From Euperipatoides rowelli (lineage: Eukaryota; Onychophora; Udeonychophora; Euonychophora; Peripatopsidae): 10,088 nucleotides of DNA. Below, piece by piece: positions 9,144 through 10,088 of the stretch. Within the stretch, counting starts at the first letter, position 1. Each line of letters starts with the position of its first letter. Both the position numbers and the translations under genes were made by a program. The notes under the pieces are model-generated. The model ran no database searches. It was given only the letters and a program-made list of their open reading frames with translations, and had not been told where the DNA came from. The DNA is taken from NCBI GenBank assembly GCA_003024985.2, contig PXIH01S0006677.1. One strand, 5' to 3'.

Positions 9144-9232
9144 GAATCATTCCTTGATGAAAAAAATTGTTTATTCCATTTATTCTTAGTTTATTATTCA
9201 AATCTGCTTATATCTGAAAATAAAACTTTTAA

Positions 9233-9305
9233 GCCAAGGGGCAGTGGGTTGAGGGCCAAGGGGCAGTGGCGCAGTGGGTTGAGGGCCAAGGGGCAGTGGG
9301 TTGAG
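9233..9305 (+). repeat. Three-unit tandem repeat with tRNA A-box-like motif
   Basis: Unit one (9233-9254, 22 bp) and unit three (9285-9305, 21 bp) share GCCAAGGGGCAGTGGGTTGA. The middle unit (9255-9284, 30 bp) is identical but for eight extra bases that give GGCAGTGGCGCAGTGGGTT. That middle form contains TGGCGCAGTGGGTTGAG, which resembles a pol III box A as found in tRNA-derived SINE heads, and GTAGTTGAAAG downstream (9321-9331) also recalls such heads. No B box follows. Unit identity is essentially complete apart from the 8-bp difference, so the array is young. It could be a SINE head that was tandemly duplicated, or a minisatellite next to or within the retrotransposon. Confidence 0.7.
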
Positions 9306-9339
9306 CTGCGCTGCTTCCTCGTAGTTGAAAGTTTATTAA

Positions 9340-9465
9340 AACAAAATAAAGATAGGATTGATAAGGAACACGTTAGGGGGGGGGGCCTTGTATTGCAATT
9401 TTTGCAAGATCAGAGGGCACCTGGAAAAGGACTGTTTTAACAAAAAAATAAAAGCCTACCAATAA
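9340..9465 (+). CDS. Gag C-terminal fragment with CCHC zinc knuckle
   Basis: In the frame starting at 9340 the sequence reads YCNFCKIRGHLEKDCF at 9391-9438. This is an exact CX2CX4HX4C knuckle: Cys at 9394 and 9403, His at 9418, Cys at 9433, with the usual Gly before His. A basic tail follows and then TAA at 9463. Such knuckles bind the element's RNA during particle assembly. The frame is closed upstream by TAA at 9337. A run of ten G (9376-9385) precedes the knuckle, and the frame leading into that run that looks most coding-like (charged residues, KDRIDKEHVR) is a different one. An indel in the homopolymer, real or from sequencing, is therefore likely. Capsid is missing, so this is a partial and probably broken copy. 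Confidence 0.7.
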   Translation, partial: NKIKIGLIRNTLGGGALYCNFCKIRGHLEKDCFNKKIKAYQ

Positions 9466-9474
9466 CGTTAATAG
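9463..9474 (+). other. Cluster of three in-frame stops between gag and pol
   Basis: TAA CGT TAA TAG lies in the same frame as both the upstream zinc knuckle and the downstream pol frame. The other two frames also close just before it, with TAA at 9438-9440 and at 9449-9451. The boundary is therefore shut in every frame. Confidence 0.85.
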
Positions 9475-10088
9475 CACTTCAAACAATCCAAGGGCTTTAA
9501 ACTAAAGTCCCCTACATTTCAAGGATCCGTAAGTGTAGGAACTGACATTATCAATGGAGAAACCGGACCCTCTACCGAAACCTCTCCCAGCAGCCGAGAA
9601 TTTAATACCCAGAAGCCTAAAACTAATTCAGGGTGGAAAAAGGCTAATCAAAAAAAGACTAATAAAGTAAAAAAGAAATCTCCCGAATGTGGTAATACTA
9701 ACATAAAAAGCAAAACCGACTCACCTCAAACCGCTAAATATCCACCAGTATTTTTAACNAACAAAATGGCGCGAGGCAGATCTCGTAAGAATAATAAACA
9801 GAACAAAATGGCGCGCGATAAATCCAGAAATAAAAATCAGCAAACAGAGATGGATACCACGGTAGTTTTCTCGGATTTATATGATGACAAACCCATATTA
9901 AACGTGGAAATAGGTGGTAAAAAGTTGCAGGCACTTTTGGACACTGGAGCCGAAAATTGCCTTATTGACGAGAAGTGGGTTAGGCTAGTCAATTTAAAAA
10001 CAACAGCGATGGCAGTATCGATCAAATCGCCATTATCCAGTCAAACTACCCAAGGTATCAAAACCGAAATAAAATTTAAAATTGACGA
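9475..10088 (+). CDS. Pol polyprotein N-terminus with aspartic protease (partial)
   Basis: The frame stays open for 204 codons from 9475 to the window end. Residues 1-130 form a hydrophilic linker rich in Lys, Asn and Ser. From about residue 143 the retropepsin domain begins: a beta-strand-like VEIGGKKLQA, then the catalytic LLDTGAENCLID, with Asp, Thr and Gly of DTGA at 9940-9951. The flap and the C-terminal ILG-type motif are beyond the window. The protease would cleave the element's polyprotein. No in-frame ATG occurs before 9766. The ATGs at 9766 and 9808 both lie in identical AACAAAATGGCGCG contexts inside an internal repeat, so start choice is open. One ambiguous base (N at 9759) is in a Thr codon and does not affect the product. 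Absence of stops over 600 bp suggests a fairly recent copy. Confidence 0.8.
9760..9840 (+). repeat. In-frame duplicated segment in the pol linker
   Basis: AACAAAATGGCGCG occurs at 9760-9773 and again at 9802-9815, exactly 42 bp apart, and the surrounding codons give NKMAR...SR.N twice. The second copy is slightly shorter and diverged. It is a two-unit basic repeat within the disordered linker before the protease and probably arose by local duplication. Confidence 0.7.

Larger units (their letters stand above)
2806..9150 (+). other. T-rich noncoding stretch, possible very long 3' UTR
   Basis: No coding ORF can be supported on either strand across this 6.3 kb. The plus strand is rich in T runs (for example 19 T at 2830-2848), as many animal 3' UTRs are. 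The region closes with AATAAA at 9114-9119 and again at 9138-9143, followed by T-rich sequence. Earlier AATAAA motifs occur, for example at 6842 and 8308. The named inserts are listed separately. In the stretches 2850-4600, 5310-6420, 6710-7200 and 7560-8870 I see only AT-rich sequence with homopolymer runs. Whether transcription extends the full length is inference; most of it may be intergenic. Confidence 0.35.
9333..10088 (+). mobile_element. LTR retrotransposon (Ty3/gypsy-like), 5'-incomplete, runs off window
   Basis: A nucleocapsid zinc knuckle, then a Lys/Asn/Ser-rich linker, then a retropepsin active site occur in order on one strand, the standard gag-to-pol arrangement of LTR retrotransposons. 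Base use switches from T-rich to A-rich on the plus strand at about this point. No LTR, primer-binding site or capsid-coding sequence is visible upstream, so the element is truncated, interrupted by the tandem array at 9233-9305, or misassembled there. Reverse transcriptase, RNase H and integrase would lie right of the window. Assignment to Ty3/gypsy over BEL or Copia is inferred from order and motif style and is not proven. Confidence 0.75.

Noticed and set aside
8926-9189. Plus-strand 87-residue open frame with Cys-rich and hydrophobic parts
   Set aside because: No ATG opens it, it includes the poly(A) signals, and it has no known domain; UTR-like sequence is the simpler reading.
9120-9440. 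Plus-strand 106-residue open frame across the tandem repeat
   Set aside because: It crosses unrelated segments (UTR end, tandem array, gag) and is out of frame with the zinc knuckle after the G run. Only its middle part may be real gag coding.
9734-10025. Two minus-strand open frames opposite pol
   Set aside because: Antisense shadows of the protease-coding frame, which has clear motifs on the plus strand.
1-10088. CRISPR array, prokaryotic operon or phage-type system
   Set aside because: No regularly spaced repeats, no bacterial-type gene density or ribosome binding sites; every recognisable element is eukaryotic.

Overview
This window looks like nuclear DNA from an AT-rich invertebrate animal. 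It has long introns or untranslated regions with no sizeable ORF, a plausible spliced terminal exon, tRNA-derived SINEs with target-site duplications, a hAT-like DNA-transposon remnant, and the gag/pol start of an LTR retrotransposon. The sequence does not allow a species call; cephalopod, arachnid or another AT-rich invertebrate would all fit.

Layout. Bases 1-2712 read best as the last intron of a plus-strand gene. This stretch contains a near-perfect 94-bp foldback (412-505), a cluster of GTAGCT/AGCTAC motifs typical of hAT-like transposon ends (1038-1167), and a minus-strand insert resembling a 5'-truncated LINE 3' end (about 2012-2270). A polypyrimidine tract and AG acceptor end at 2712. 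A short, GC-richer, Ser-rich terminal exon follows (2713-2805). From about 2806 to 9150 the DNA is T-rich and noncoding, with two poly(A) signals at its far end (9114 and 9138). It may be one very long 3' UTR, or a shorter UTR plus intergenic DNA. Two different minus-strand tRNA-derived SINEs lie in it (4884-5119 and 7206-7557), along with a palindromic TA-rich block (6427-6703) and several small hairpins.

Right edge. At 9233-9305 a 22/30/21-bp tandem repeat carries a tRNA box-A-like motif. It abuts a plus-strand LTR retrotransposon that enters at about 9340 and runs off the window. That element shows a CCHC nucleocapsid zinc knuckle (9394-9435), a cluster of three in-frame stops (9463-9474), and a pol reading frame open to the window end with a retropepsin DTGA active site (9940-9951). 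The 5' LTR and most of gag are absent.

I found no convincing evidence of a new multi-gene biological system. The most unusual points are the gag/pol boundary, which is closed in all three frames, the highly self-complementary SINE at 4884-5119, and the foldback at 412-505.
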